64,000 bases of DNA from an uncultured Alphaproteobacteria bacterium (GTDB lineage: Bacteria > Pseudomonadota > Alphaproteobacteria > RF32 > CAG-239): contig CAKQDU010000005.1 of the NCBI GenBank assembly GCA_934229625.1, positions 1 through 64,000 on the forward strand, written 5' to 3'. A program made the translations under genes and the position numbers. Positions 51,301 to 58,853 of the stretch are shown one piece after another. The notes below the pieces were generated by a model. That model saw only the letters and a program-made list of their open reading frames with translations. It did not search any database and was not told the DNA's origin. How positions within the stretch are numbered: the stretch's first letter is position 1; the number at the start of each line of letters is the position of its first letter.

Positions 51301-52689
51301 GATTTTGATATTCATGGCAATTCTGTTCTAAACTACAAAGCAAACGCCGGAACCGCTTCTTTAGATTTAGCTAATACGGTAAAAAACGCCGGTTTACTGA
51401 ATTTAGGCGACGGAGTTTTGACTGATGTCAGTATTAACACTTTGCAAAGTGAAAACGGCACTATCCGCATTGACGTGGATAACCCTAGCCTTAAAGCCGA
51501 CCGCATTATTATCAATAACAAAATTTACGGCACAACCGATATCCGATTTGACAATGCAAACAGCATGACTTTGGGTTTGGATGAGCGTATTTATTTTGCC
51601 CAGACTCAGGCTGAACAATCGCTGAATGATTATAAGTTTGTGTCAAAAATCAATAATGGCCTATATGAAATTGGTATCGGCTATGAAAATAACACAACCG
51701 TAAACGACTGGTTCTTTTATCGCACTAAATATCTGAATCCGGAAGTTGTTGCCTATATCGACTTGCCGCGTTCTGCTGTTGAACAAAGCCGTTCTTTGCT
51801 GTTTAACGCCGGCCGCTTGGATAAAGGAAGCTGCAACTGCTATCGTGACGAATGCAATTATAAAGTTTGCAATTTCAAAGATTTGGGTGGTAAAGATAGT
51901 GTTTGGGCAACTCCGGTATATCGTTCCGGCACGTTTGATAAGCCGTTTGAAACCGATGTCAAACTGTATGGCATAGACTTTGGATATGACCATCAGTTTA
52001 CAATTTCCGACCAATTCGGTATCTTCGGCTCTTACCGCGATGGTACTTATGATAACAGCGGCAAAGGCGAGGGTGATATTATGTCGCGTTATGGCAGCGA
52101 GCTTGATATTACAAGTATTTTGGGCGGTGCATATTACCGTAAATATTTTGGCGATTTGTTTATGACAGGCGCTGTTTACGGCGGTATGCAGAGCGCGGAT
52201 ATAAAGGCTGACAACGATATCAGCGCTTCTACCGACGGTTTGAACTTGGGCGCTCAGGCTGAAATAGGTTATGATTTCAGACCGACGCACCGTTCGGTTT
52301 TGACACCGTCCATTAAGGCGACCTATGATTATATCAAATTTGATGACTTAAAGGACAATTCCGGCAAGGAGGTAAGTTTTGATGCAGTTCATGATATTGA
52401 GCTTGAAGCAGGTATCAAATATGAATATCAGTTTAACAATGAACATCAGCTGCCGACAACCGGTTATATTAAGCCTTCAATCATTCAGACCATAGCCAAT
52501 GGCGGAGATGTAAAAGTCAATGATACGACTTTTGACAAGACCCTTGAAAATGAGACTTTAGGACGTCTGGAAATCGGCGCAGATGCTGAAATTGTTGAAA
52601 ACTTTTCATTGGGCGCTTTTGGAAATTATACCTTTGGTTCAAGTTATAAAGCTTGGGGTGTCGGAGGAAATATCCGCTACAAGTGGTAA
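48382..52689 (+). CDS. Giant autotransporter with Pmp-like repeats (2)
   Basis: A 1435-residue tandem paralogue of the previous gene, 25 bp downstream. The N-terminal motif GLLNAQYRSVLKKCFMLN and the barrel (VWATPVYRS, DFGYDHQF, YDYIKFDDL..., terminal YKW) are closely similar, while the passenger is longer with many GGAxYN and FxxN units. A short Cys-rich segment (CNCYRDECNYKVCNF) sits just before the barrel and is absent from the first protein. The ATG at 48382 has GGAGAT upstream. Likely co-transcribed with gene 1 and ended by a strong terminator. Confidence 0.88.
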   Translation: MLKLSHRGLGLLNAQYRSVLKKCFMLNLAAAVFVLPAYAADEYKPNQTANTSGSGNSLDAKGEEVLGNLKNQMGTVISSSTKTTEAKPLGKLFINTSFTEEHYSDDILDTSNNNPGPWIWNRGEVYSGYQYNFTTGQISEVTGGVTISNKHNTSAMLGMFGGGVFVNGKEDGTKQPLLKIINTKFLNNSSSAPDENLGQTAMGGAISNYSQNTENSIINSVFRNNYVMGTDEIAGGAVTNFAIAGAAARVDVGYMQSQGNEYSNNYAANKTESTNHLLTQFVGKEPQKASGGAIYNSGTFISENDSFSSNFAKGATAQGGAVYNGVEYRNTGAFTLTNNGNTNFNGNYVIGTNLAAGGAVSNAGAFSSDNSKFKNNYAKSDTKATGGAVNNSGTYVSKKESYNGNYASAADAFGGAVYNSETGNLTITGAALFNGNYVSGTGTAGGTGAYGGAFYNAGTFTAVDGNLVFSDNHAIGKASVKGGALGNASIGTAILKDVQFSDNYAENSSGDVYGGSVYNEGKITITGASFENNYGKTTSDTGIAYGGAWVNSTASGETLSPISQIIDSSFKNNQVISTSENANYGAFGGAVYNRAQGSNTSGNLSILQIIANSADVEFSNNKAVSKAKSGAGGAIANNNLGQLDITANNSHNIIFKNNEADYGGAIANMAAGNKTNNASGEIARLSVNATGGNIVFTNNSASKHGGVLFNYAMEDGMTFKSSGDHVLTFSNNTAGNNGGAIANYGGANALTGTYEQGYILLNVSDKSAVNFSGNSAGNNGGAAYNMGKLVIKTDSATGSAQINFSSNTAQKGGAIYNTAKADISGALKKGTVLLFDGNKASDGKGGAIYNEADGNINLSLTDTSKIVFNTVSDDVYNMGTITISGDLPNPVLAASSVTNDIVLPQVINNSQSQIVLNSTFAGSGTYDISNTQLNIGSTGYIDYEPKLVLKNNVVNMASGSYLNLDSADTLVNNDFDIHGNSVLNYKANAGTASLDLANTVKNAGLLNLGDGVLTDVSINTLQSENGTIRIDVDNPSLKADRIIINNKIYGTTDIRFDNANSMTLGLDERIYFAQTQAEQSLNDYKFVSKINNGLYEIGIGYENNTTVNDWFFYRTKYLNPEVVAYIDLPRSAVEQSRSLLFNAGRLDKGSCNCYRDECNYKVCNFKDLGGKDSVWATPVYRSGTFDKPFETDVKLYGIDFGYDHQFTISDQFGIFGSYRDGTYDNSGKGEGDIMSRYGSELDITSILGGAYYRKYFGDLFMTGAVYGGMQSADIKADNDISASTDGLNLGAQAEIGYDFRPTHRSVLTPSIKATYDYIKFDDLKDNSGKEVSFDAVHDIELEAGIKYEYQFNNEHQLPTTGYIKPSIIQTIANGGDVKVNDTTFDKTLENETLGRLEIGADAEIVENFSLGAFGNYTFGSSYKAWGVGGNIRYKW

Positions 52690-52700
52690 GTTGCAAAAAC

Positions 52701-52742
52701 AAAAAAAACAGCTCAGGTTTGTTGTTCCTGAGCTGTTTTTTT
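52701..52742. terminator. Bidirectional terminator after the autotransporters
   Basis: ACAGCTCAGG/CCTGAGCTGT stem flanked by A-run and T7. Confidence 0.85.
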
Positions 52743-53238
52743 AGTTGATAAAAGACGAAAGTTTTTCAGTTTTCAGATTGTACAGCAATGTGTGTTTGCC
52801 GACAAAACCTTTGATATTTTTTTGCTGTAGGCAGATGACTACCAGATTTTCGTCATCATATCGCGGGCGCATTTCTTCCAGTTCGCAGTTTATTTTATCC
52901 AAATAAGCTTTTGTTAAAATTGGAAACCTTGCGCCGTTGCGGCAATTAAACAGTTCCATTTGTCCTCGTTTTTGCCCCATAAAAACCAAACCGCGGCAAT
53001 TACAGAAAGGATTACCGGAATTATCCTTAACCCAATCTTCTATCACCACATCGTCGCCTTCCATTAAACGATAATATTTTGCCGGTTTTCCGTGTTCATT
53101 TTGTTGTTTAGTCACTAAAAACAGCGAAGTATCATCTATCGGAACAACCTGCGGCGCGTAGTTATGCGGAAACATGCAGACATAAACCAAAGCGGCGGCA
53201 ACAAACAAAACAGCAGAAATAAAATTGAAATGCTTCAT
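52741..53238 (-). CDS. Hypothetical membrane-anchored protein (165 aa)
   Basis: One N-terminal membrane helix (about residues 7-25, FISAVLFVAAALVYVCMF) and a polar extracytoplasmic domain with four cysteines (CNCRG, NCRNG and INCELE). The C-terminal KHTLLYNLKTEKLSSFIN resembles a beta-propeller-like strand pair, but no family is recognised. The leader is AU-rich without a ribosome site. Confidence 0.55.
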   Translation of the reverse strand: MKHFNFISAVLFVAAALVYVCMFPHNYAPQVVPIDDTSLFLVTKQQNEHGKPAKYYRLMEGDDVVIEDWVKDNSGNPFCNCRGLVFMGQKRGQMELFNCRNGARFPILTKAYLDKINCELEEMRPRYDDENLVVICLQQKNIKGFVGKHTLLYNLKTEKLSSFIN

Positions 53239-53327
53239 CTTGTATAAAGTTTAATAATTAAAATAAATAATAAATTTTCGGCAAACAGTATAACAGATTC
53301 GTCTTAATTTTCAAGAGTAGAATAGAA

Positions 53328-53500
53328 TTAAAATTCCAGTCCCAAATAACAGGATTTTTTTCGCAGCTAGAACCCACTTTATCTACACCACTCTCCGCAG
53401 TTTTGAAGAATTTTGAGGCGTATTGACGCAAGGCATCCAAACCCTTAAATGCGATGTTGTTTCTTTCGGCGTCATTGCGAGGAGTGCAACGACGAAGCAA
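53328..53500 (-). pseudogene. Decayed pilin-like gene
   Basis: Starts like the other modules: palindromic repeat giving LLRRCTPRND. It then lacks the whole GRSMIEMLGV helix and most of the globular part. Near the end, after SSCEK, a shift within an A7 run (53354-53361 on plus) would give the family-like tail KKSCYLGLEF and a TAA at 53328. This matches the C-terminus CCVGLEF of pilin B. The frame as read continues to 53258 with unrelated residues. It is an internal-deletion, frameshifted remnant. Confidence 0.6.
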
Positions 53501-53503
53501 TCC
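53470..53503. repeat. Palindromic repeat, copy 2
   Basis: Same element as at 32431, with a single-base difference in the loop (GTGCAACG for GTGTAACG). It sits at the start of the decayed pilin-like gene. Confidence 0.8.
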
Positions 53504-53607
53504 AGAACCCTTTATAGAGTTGCTTTTGAACTTGTTATTTCCGAATGTGTGATTTTTTACGCCGAACTCTGCAAAAACACGCTGAGCGGCAAAAAATGCG
53601 CCTTTAA

Positions 53608-53730
53608 TCAGATGTTTAGGATTTGCAGAGAGAGAGAGAGACCTTTGAATAGCTTATTTTTCATCTTTCTTTCCTCATTTTTAAGTTAATTTACATTTTT
53701 ATTCTATACCAGCCTAGCACCATAAGTCAA
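53608..53730 (-). promoter_or_regulatory. Pilin 5' module, copy 2 (promoter, RBS, uORF, CT tract)
   Basis: TTGACT-16-TATAGA (53703-53730), ribosome site and ATG at 53664, an 18-codon ORF to 53608 and (CT)7 at 53627-53640. Identical in organisation to the module at 32569-32691, in front of a pilin gene that has decayed. Confidence 0.6.
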
Positions 53731-53764
53731 TCTGAAAATGATTTACAATTCAAACTGCTGAGAT

Positions 53765-54406
53765 TTACTCAAACTTTACGGCTATCGCACAATTTTTATT
53801 ATCTGCGCAAAAATCACAAGATTTTTTTATATCGCTTAGTGTAGCACTAACTAAGCATTTTCTTTTTCCGGAAAGATTGGCAACACAAGTGGATTTTCCG
53901 CGATAAATAGAATCATCTGTTTGACCATTATAAATATATATAGTCCTTATAGCTTCGTTAAGCGGAATTAAAGTATTTTGAAACAACTCTGTACACAGTC
54001 TGTGAGTGAAAGACTTTTTATTAAAGTTCTCTAATCTGAAATCTATGGATAAAGGTGTTCCGGCCTGAGCAAACATTTGTATATTATTACCAAGCTCATC
54101 TTGCACAATATTATTATTTGTACCGGCTACAATCGTCCAAGTTGCTGGAATAAGCCCTGCCGCTTCAGCTATGTTTGTTAAACCTGTTGTCTCTGTAATT
54201 TTTTGCGTATCTTTTATATTGTCAAGCATACCGAAAATCAAATAATTGTATTGTTCTATGGTTTTATTTATTTTAAACTTTTCCATCGCTTTGGAATATC
54301 CTGCGATTCCTCCGACTGTTAAAACCGCGACAAGGGCTAAAACGCCGAGCATTTCAATCATAGAGCGTCCAACGCTGCAGACGTCATTGCGAGCAACGCG
54401 AAGCAA
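53765..54406 (-). CDS. Type IV pilin-like protein C
   Basis: A 213-residue protein. The N-terminal LRVARND residues come from the palindromic repeat, then VCSVGRSMIEMLGVLALVAVL gives the prepilin site and helix. The globular domain is close to that of protein D next door (shared KINKTIEQYNYLIFGML and CTELF...IPL), so the two are recent duplicates. It ends in a Cys cluster CDFCADNKNCAIAVKFE. The start is most likely TTG at 54406 with AAAGGG upstream; the stronger ATG at 54570 is out of frame through a (CT)7 tract. Confidence 0.75.
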   Translation of the reverse strand: MLRVARNDVCSVGRSMIEMLGVLALVAVLTVGGIAGYSKAMEKFKINKTIEQYNYLIFGMLDNIKDTQKITETTGLTNIAEAAGLIPATWTIVAGTNNNIVQDELGNNIQMFAQAGTPLSIDFRLENFNKKSFTHRLCTELFQNTLIPLNEAIRTIYIYNGQTDDSIYRGKSTCVANLSGKRKCLVSATLSDIKKSCDFCADNKNCAIAVKFE

Positions 54407-54409
54407 TCC
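54382..54409. repeat. Palindromic repeat, copy 3
   Basis: A 28-bp version, CGTCATTGCGAG plus CAACGCGAAGCAATCC, identical in length and near-identical in sequence to copy 4 at 63098. Confidence 0.8.
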
Positions 54410-54513
54410 AGAACCCTTTATAGAGTAACTACTGAGCTTGTTATTTTCGAATGTGTGATTTTTTATGCCGAACTCTGCAAAAAAACACTGAGTGGCAGAA
54501 AATGCGCCTTTAA

Positions 54514-54636
54514 TCAGATGTTTAGAATTTGCAGAGAGAGAGAGAGACCTTTGAATAGCTTATTTTTCATCTTTCTTTCCTCTAAAATTATGTTGTTTAC
54601 GTATCAATACTACATCAGCAACATTCCATAAGTCAA
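54514..54636 (-). promoter_or_regulatory. Pilin 5' module, copy 3 (promoter, RBS, uORF, CT tract)
   Basis: TTGACT-16-TGTAGT (54609-54636), ATG at 54570 with GAGGAAAG, an 18-codon ORF to 54514 and (CT)7 at 54533-54546. The -10 element has diverged from TATAGA, so this copy may be weaker. Confidence 0.6.
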
Positions 54637-54663
54637 CCGCAAAAATCAAAGCGTTTATTTGAT

Positions 54664-55275
54664 TTAATAAAAATTTAAATATATTCCGCAGCGTTTACTA
54701 TCAGCACAAAAATCACAAGCACCTTTAATATCACTTAATGTAACGTCTATTAGACATTTTTTTGAAGAGCTACACATTGTTTTTCCGTAATAAACAGCAT
54801 AAGTTGCTTCACCATTGCCAATAAATACATGCGCAATAGGTTCACTAAGTGGAATTATAATGTTATTAAACAACTCTGTGCATAGTTTATGAGTTATAGA
54901 TTTTTTATTATAATTTGAAGGTTCAAAGCCTATGACCATCCGAGCGTTATTGCCAGCATATGTTTGGAGAGAATTACCCAAATCATCGCGTATGCCGCAT
55001 GAATTCCAATATTTCCACGTATTTGGAATAAGACCTGTTTCCTCAGCGATGTTTAATAAACATGTAGTTTGGGTAGTTTTAGGGATGTCTTTTATATAAT
55101 TGAGCATTCCAAAGATTAAATAATTGTATTGTTCTATGGTTTTATTTATTTTAAACTTTTCCATAGCCTTTGAATAGCCAGCGATGCCGCCGACGCTCAG
55201 CACGCCGATAATAGCCAAAACTCCGAGCATTTCTATCATGCTTCTGCCTAATTCGTAACTTTTTGCCTTTTGCAT
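54664..55275 (-). CDS. Type IV pilin-like protein D
   Basis: A 203-residue protein with a plain prepilin leader MQKAKSYELG then RSMIEMLGVLAIIGVLSVGG. Very similar to protein C over the first 50 mature residues, more divergent later. It keeps the LCTELF motif and the Cys cluster CDFCADSKRCGIYL. The ATG at 55275 with GGGAG upstream is chosen because the leader then matches protein B; the frame extends to 55308. It is preceded by the same type of structured RNA leader as pilin B. Confidence 0.8.
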   Translation of the reverse strand: MQKAKSYELGRSMIEMLGVLAIIGVLSVGGIAGYSKAMEKFKINKTIEQYNYLIFGMLNYIKDIPKTTQTTCLLNIAEETGLIPNTWKYWNSCGIRDDLGNSLQTYAGNNARMVIGFEPSNYNKKSITHKLCTELFNNIIIPLSEPIAHVFIGNGEATYAVYYGKTMCSSSKKCLIDVTLSDIKGACDFCADSKRCGIYLNFY

Positions 55276-55305
55276 AAATACAACTCCCTGCCAATAATAT
55301 AATAA

Positions 55306-55443
55306 CAAAAAGCTACCTAAAAAAGGTAGCAGGAAGTTGAAATCTATTCCAGGAATAGTGTAGTATATTAGAGCTATTTTACTACCTTCCCGCTATGCAG
55401 AAAGATAGTTTTTTACGTCTGTTCACACAGACAACTGGAAGAG
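55306..55443 (-). ncRNA. Structured 5' leader (candidate riboswitch/attenuator) of pilin D
   Basis: Second copy of the architecture at 33385-33540. P1 CTCTTCCAG/CTGGAATAG (55435-55443 with 55344-55352), P2 GTCTGT/ACAGAC (55417-55432), GCGGGAAG (55386-55393) with partner CTTCCTGC (55329-55336), P3 GTAGTA/TACTAC (55380-55385 with 55360-55365), and a terminator GCTACC/GGTAGC plus T5 (55307-55330). Stem sequences differ from the first copy but pairing is kept. Loop segments GGAAGGT, AAAATA and CACTATT are shared. Confidence 0.65.
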
Positions 55444-55653
55444 GATTTCAAACCTCACATCAGTTTTTTGCTGATGCAAGCAAAGTATATCTTATTTAAA
55501 AATAAAAATCAAGCGTTTTACATCTGACTACCGATTGGCGATTAACCAAAAAACAATAAAAATATTTTATGTTATAAACATGTTTTTTTATTATACATAC
55601 CGGATAAAGTAAGCTATTTTAACGATGTGTGATATTTATTTATAAGGTGTAAA

Positions 55654-57225
55654 ATGTCGTTATTTAAATCTGTCGCCGCTTTTGGCGGATTAACATTGGT
55701 CAGCCGAATAACCGGCTTTTTGCGAGATATGGTATTAGCTAATTTTTTAGGTGCCGGAGCTGTTTCGGACGCTTTTGTGGTGGCGTTTAAATTGCCTAAC
55801 TTGTTTCGCAGTCTGTTTGCCGAGGGTGCTTTTACCAGCGCTTTTGTGCCGCTGTTTTCGCAGAAATTGGTGACGGAAGGTAAAAAACGCTCCATATTTT
55901 TTGCCGCGCAAGCCATATCTGTTTTGGTATTGTTTGTCGGGGTTTTTGTGTTGTTGTTTGAATTGTTAATGCCGTGGGTGGTAGAGGTTTTGGCTCCCGG
56001 TTTTCGTTCCGAGCCTGAAAAGATTGAACTCGCCACCCAACTATGCCGAATAACTTTTCCGTTTTTATTGCTGATTTCGTTAGTGTCTTTCCAGGGCGGA
56101 ATATTAAATTCTTTTGAAAAATTTGCGGCTCCGGCTTCTGCGCCTATAATTCTTAATCTGATGATGATTTTTGCCGTATTTTTATTTGTGCCGTTTACGC
56201 CTACTCCGGCGCATGGTTTCGCTTTGGGAATTACTTCGGCTGGATTGCTCGAAGTTTTGTGGCTGCGATATTTTTTACGTAAACTGGATATAAAAATTCA
56301 TCCGTATTTGCATATTAAAAAAATTCTGCAAAATCCGGAAATTAAGACGTTGTTTAAGCGTATCGCTCCGGGTGTGGTTGGTGCCGGAATATATCAAATA
56401 AACATGGCGGTAGACACAATTTTAGTTTCGCTGGTCGGCACCGGAGCTATTTCTTGGCTTTATTATGCCAATCGCTTGCAACAGCTGCCGCTTGGTGTTA
56501 TCGGCGCGGCTATTAGTGTGGCTTTATTGCCGATTCTATCTAAATATCTTAAAGAACAGCAGATTGATGAGGCTCGCCGCACTCAGGATAAAGCTGTTGA
56601 ATATGGATTGCTGCTTTCGCTTCCGGCTGCGGTTTTACTGATTGTTTTAGCCGAACCGATTGTTTGCCTGCTGTTTCAACATGGTAAATTTTTGCCGGAA
56701 GACGCTGTTAAAACAGCCTATGCTGTTATAGCCTATTCGGTGGGATTGCCGTGCTATGTGATGACTAAAGCGCTGATGCCAAACTTTTTTGCACGCGGCG
56801 ACACCGTCACTCCCGTAAAATACAGCGCGGTTGTTTTTATTACAAACTTGGTGTTTATTTTGCTGCTTATGCATGCTTACGGTCATGTCGGAATTGCCTG
56901 CGCCACTACCGTTGCGGCGTTTGTGTCGCTGCTGCAATATGTTGTCGGACTGAAAAAACGCGGATATTGGCAGTTTTCGCGCCAGCTTGTTTCTAAGATA
57001 TGTCGCATTGCCGCAGTTTCATTTTTAACCGGAGCCGTTGTTTATGGCTGCCGCGTTTTGCTTAATGATTTGTTTCCGAATTGGATATATGCCTCAAAGT
57101 GGCAGTTGCTGTTTTGGCTCGGCGTTTTGGGAATATTTGCGCTTGCATTTTTTCTGATTTTGGCTAAAATATTTAAAGTGATTGATTTTGGCGATATTTT
57201 ACGTCTTATCAGGAGAAAAAAATGA
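55654..57225 (+). CDS. murJ: Lipid II flippase MurJ (MviN)
   Basis: A 523-residue protein of about 14 membrane helices that moves lipid II across the inner membrane for peptidoglycan synthesis. The MviN start is clear: SRITGFLRDMVLANFLGAGAVSDAFVVAFKLPNLFRSLFAEGAF, shown here only as key residues (Arg in GFLRD; FRxLFAEGAFxxAFVP). ATANRLQQLP-type (YYANRLQQLPLGVIG) is also present. It heads a tight six-gene run ending at 62110. AAGGTG precedes the ATG. Confidence 0.94.
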   Translation: MSLFKSVAAFGGLTLVSRITGFLRDMVLANFLGAGAVSDAFVVAFKLPNLFRSLFAEGAFTSAFVPLFSQKLVTEGKKRSIFFAAQAISVLVLFVGVFVLLFELLMPWVVEVLAPGFRSEPEKIELATQLCRITFPFLLLISLVSFQGGILNSFEKFAAPASAPIILNLMMIFAVFLFVPFTPTPAHGFALGITSAGLLEVLWLRYFLRKLDIKIHPYLHIKKILQNPEIKTLFKRIAPGVVGAGIYQINMAVDTILVSLVGTGAISWLYYANRLQQLPLGVIGAAISVALLPILSKYLKEQQIDEARRTQDKAVEYGLLLSLPAAVLLIVLAEPIVCLLFQHGKFLPEDAVKTAYAVIAYSVGLPCYVMTKALMPNFFARGDTVTPVKYSAVVFITNLVFILLLMHAYGHVGIACATTVAAFVSLLQYVVGLKKRGYWQFSRQLVSKICRIAAVSFLTGAVVYGCRVLLNDLFPNWIYASKWQLLFWLGVLGIFALAFFLILAKIFKVIDFGDILRLIRRKK

Positions 57226-58337
57226 TGGATAAAGCCCGTCTTTCTGCGCTTGCCGAAAAAAGTTTGAAAAAAGCCAAAGCGCTTTACCAAAATATATGGA
57301 GGCAAGCACAAAATATATCTAAACAGATATGGACTTATCTGCGGCATGAAAACTATCGTGAACGCCTACAGATTCTTTGGATAAATATTAAAACTTTTAA
57401 ACTTAAAAAACTTTGGCGCGGACTGAAAAAAATAAGCAAAAAAGCATCGTCTTCGCGCAAGGTGTTTATACGCAGTATCTGCGGATTTTTATTGGTTTAT
57501 TATGGTCTGGGCAGTTTGTTTGTTGAAAATATGAATGTGACCCACACCTATCCGCTGCCCAAAGTCAGCCGCCAAAAATCAGAAACTATCGGCACTTTGG
57601 CGTTTTTGATAAATCGGGAAATAGATAAAAAAATGTGGACGCCTAATTTGCCTGCGGCTTTTCCGGCTTATGTTTTAGACAATATGCCAAACTTTCAAAT
57701 AGGAATTATGACGGCGGTCCGCGACAGCGCCGGCACCATAAAGAATTTTGTTAATAAAACTCCGGAACAGCATAAACATATAAAAAAAGCCGAAGAACTT
57801 TTGCGCTATTCGCCTTATGTTTGGATAATGGTCAAAAAAGGCAAGTTTGGTTTGGCGCCTTCGGCAAACGCGCAATATCGAAAAGCTCGTATGGAGTTAT
57901 TAAAGTATAATGATGCTGATTTTATAACATATCAGGCGGATTTTGAAACTTATCTGACACGCCTTTCGGGGGCGTTGCGCCGACTGATTCAAAAAAATGA
58001 CAATCAAATAATAGAGCATTCTACAGCTCTTTTAGACACCAAAGCCGATGATGTGTTTTATAGAACCCGCGGCTATGCTTTTGCCTCATGGCAAATAGCT
58101 TTGGCGATGGGATTCGATTTTAAAAAGCTGATTGTGCAATATGATGTTTATAATGAATGGACATATCTGCTTTCATCTTTGCAGAAAGCCGCTGAATTTA
58201 AGCCTATGTTTGTGCGCAATGGCAAATTCGGCGGGGTTTTCGGAGCTAATCATCTGTTGGTGCAAAACTATTATTTGGAACGCGCTTTGGTGGCGGCAAC
58301 TCAAATTAAAAATAAAATAGGAAAATCATGCTCATAA
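57222..58337 (+). CDS. DUF2333-like membrane protein
   Basis: A 371-residue protein. A long basic N-terminal cytoplasmic part (about 1-85), one membrane helix (about 86-102, ICGFLLVYYGLGSLFV) and a periplasmic domain. Segments LAFLINREIDKKMWTPNLP, MPNFQIGIMTAVRDS and FYRTRGYAFASWQIALAMGFDF are in line with DUF2333, a family of unknown function often near envelope genes. Its start overlaps the murJ stop, so it may help in cell-wall export. The identification is by pattern only. Confidence 0.65.
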   Translation: MMDKARLSALAEKSLKKAKALYQNIWRQAQNISKQIWTYLRHENYRERLQILWINIKTFKLKKLWRGLKKISKKASSSRKVFIRSICGFLLVYYGLGSLFVENMNVTHTYPLPKVSRQKSETIGTLAFLINREIDKKMWTPNLPAAFPAYVLDNMPNFQIGIMTAVRDSAGTIKNFVNKTPEQHKHIKKAEELLRYSPYVWIMVKKGKFGLAPSANAQYRKARMELLKYNDADFITYQADFETYLTRLSGALRRLIQKNDNQIIEHSTALLDTKADDVFYRTRGYAFASWQIALAMGFDFKKLIVQYDVYNEWTYLLSSLQKAAEFKPMFVRNGKFGGVFGANHLLVQNYYLERALVAATQIKNKIGKSCS

Positions 58338-58852
58338 AAATTGAAGATTTATCACCTAAGAATATTATAAATTTTTATCCTCCGCAGGCTTTGTGCAGCA
58401 AAAACACGGTAAAACTGTTTAATAAACCTTTTCCGGAAGATTTTCCATTTATAAGTTTGTTGACTCCGCTTTCCGATATTGAAAGCTGTTTATTGACAGA
58501 TGTTTTGTTGAGTATAAAATATACGGATAGCGCGAATAAAGAAGATTTAACGGCTCTGATTTTGGCCGAATTGGATGATTATTTAGCGGTAAAACCTGAA
58601 ATCATAAGTTTGGAACAGCCGGATATTGATTTATCTTTATTTGAGGCGTTGGCCGACGCGTTTATACGTCCTACGCTTAATCGTGATAAAGGCGATATAA
58701 AAATTATCTCATACCAAAATAATGAACTTCTGCTCCAATTTACCGGTCATTGTTCCGGTTGTCCATATGCGCAAAACACGCTTAACAATGTGGTTGCAGG
58801 CTGCTTTAAGCGCTATGTTCCTCAGCTTGGCAGTATCAAAGTAAAGGAGTAA
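58328..58852 (+). CDS. NfuA/NifU-like iron-sulfur carrier protein
   Basis: A 174-residue protein. An Nfu N-terminal domain (about 1-90, starting MLIKIEDLSPKNIINFYPP) is followed by a NifU C-terminal domain with IRPTLNRDKGDIKIIS and the cluster-binding CSGC motif near residues 141-144 (GHCSGCPYAQNTL). It carries a [4Fe-4S] cluster to target enzymes. The N-terminal domain is more divergent than usual. Overlaps the DUF2333 gene by 10 bp. Confidence 0.85.
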   Translation: MLIKIEDLSPKNIINFYPPQALCSKNTVKLFNKPFPEDFPFISLLTPLSDIESCLLTDVLLSIKYTDSANKEDLTALILAELDDYLAVKPEIISLEQPDIDLSLFEALADAFIRPTLNRDKGDIKIISYQNNELLLQFTGHCSGCPYAQNTLNNVVAGCFKRYVPQLGSIKVKE

Positions 58853-58853
58853 G

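Noticed and set aside
51661..52290. A 209-codon antisense frame in the second autotransporter barrel
   Set aside because: It is a shadow of the repeat- and codon-biased plus-strand gene.
55457..55474. CTGATG near GAAAT as a hammerhead ribozyme core
   Set aside because: The core CUGAUGA...GAAA spacing and the third stem with its cleavage triplet are absent; CTGATG is explained by a simple CATCAG hairpin.
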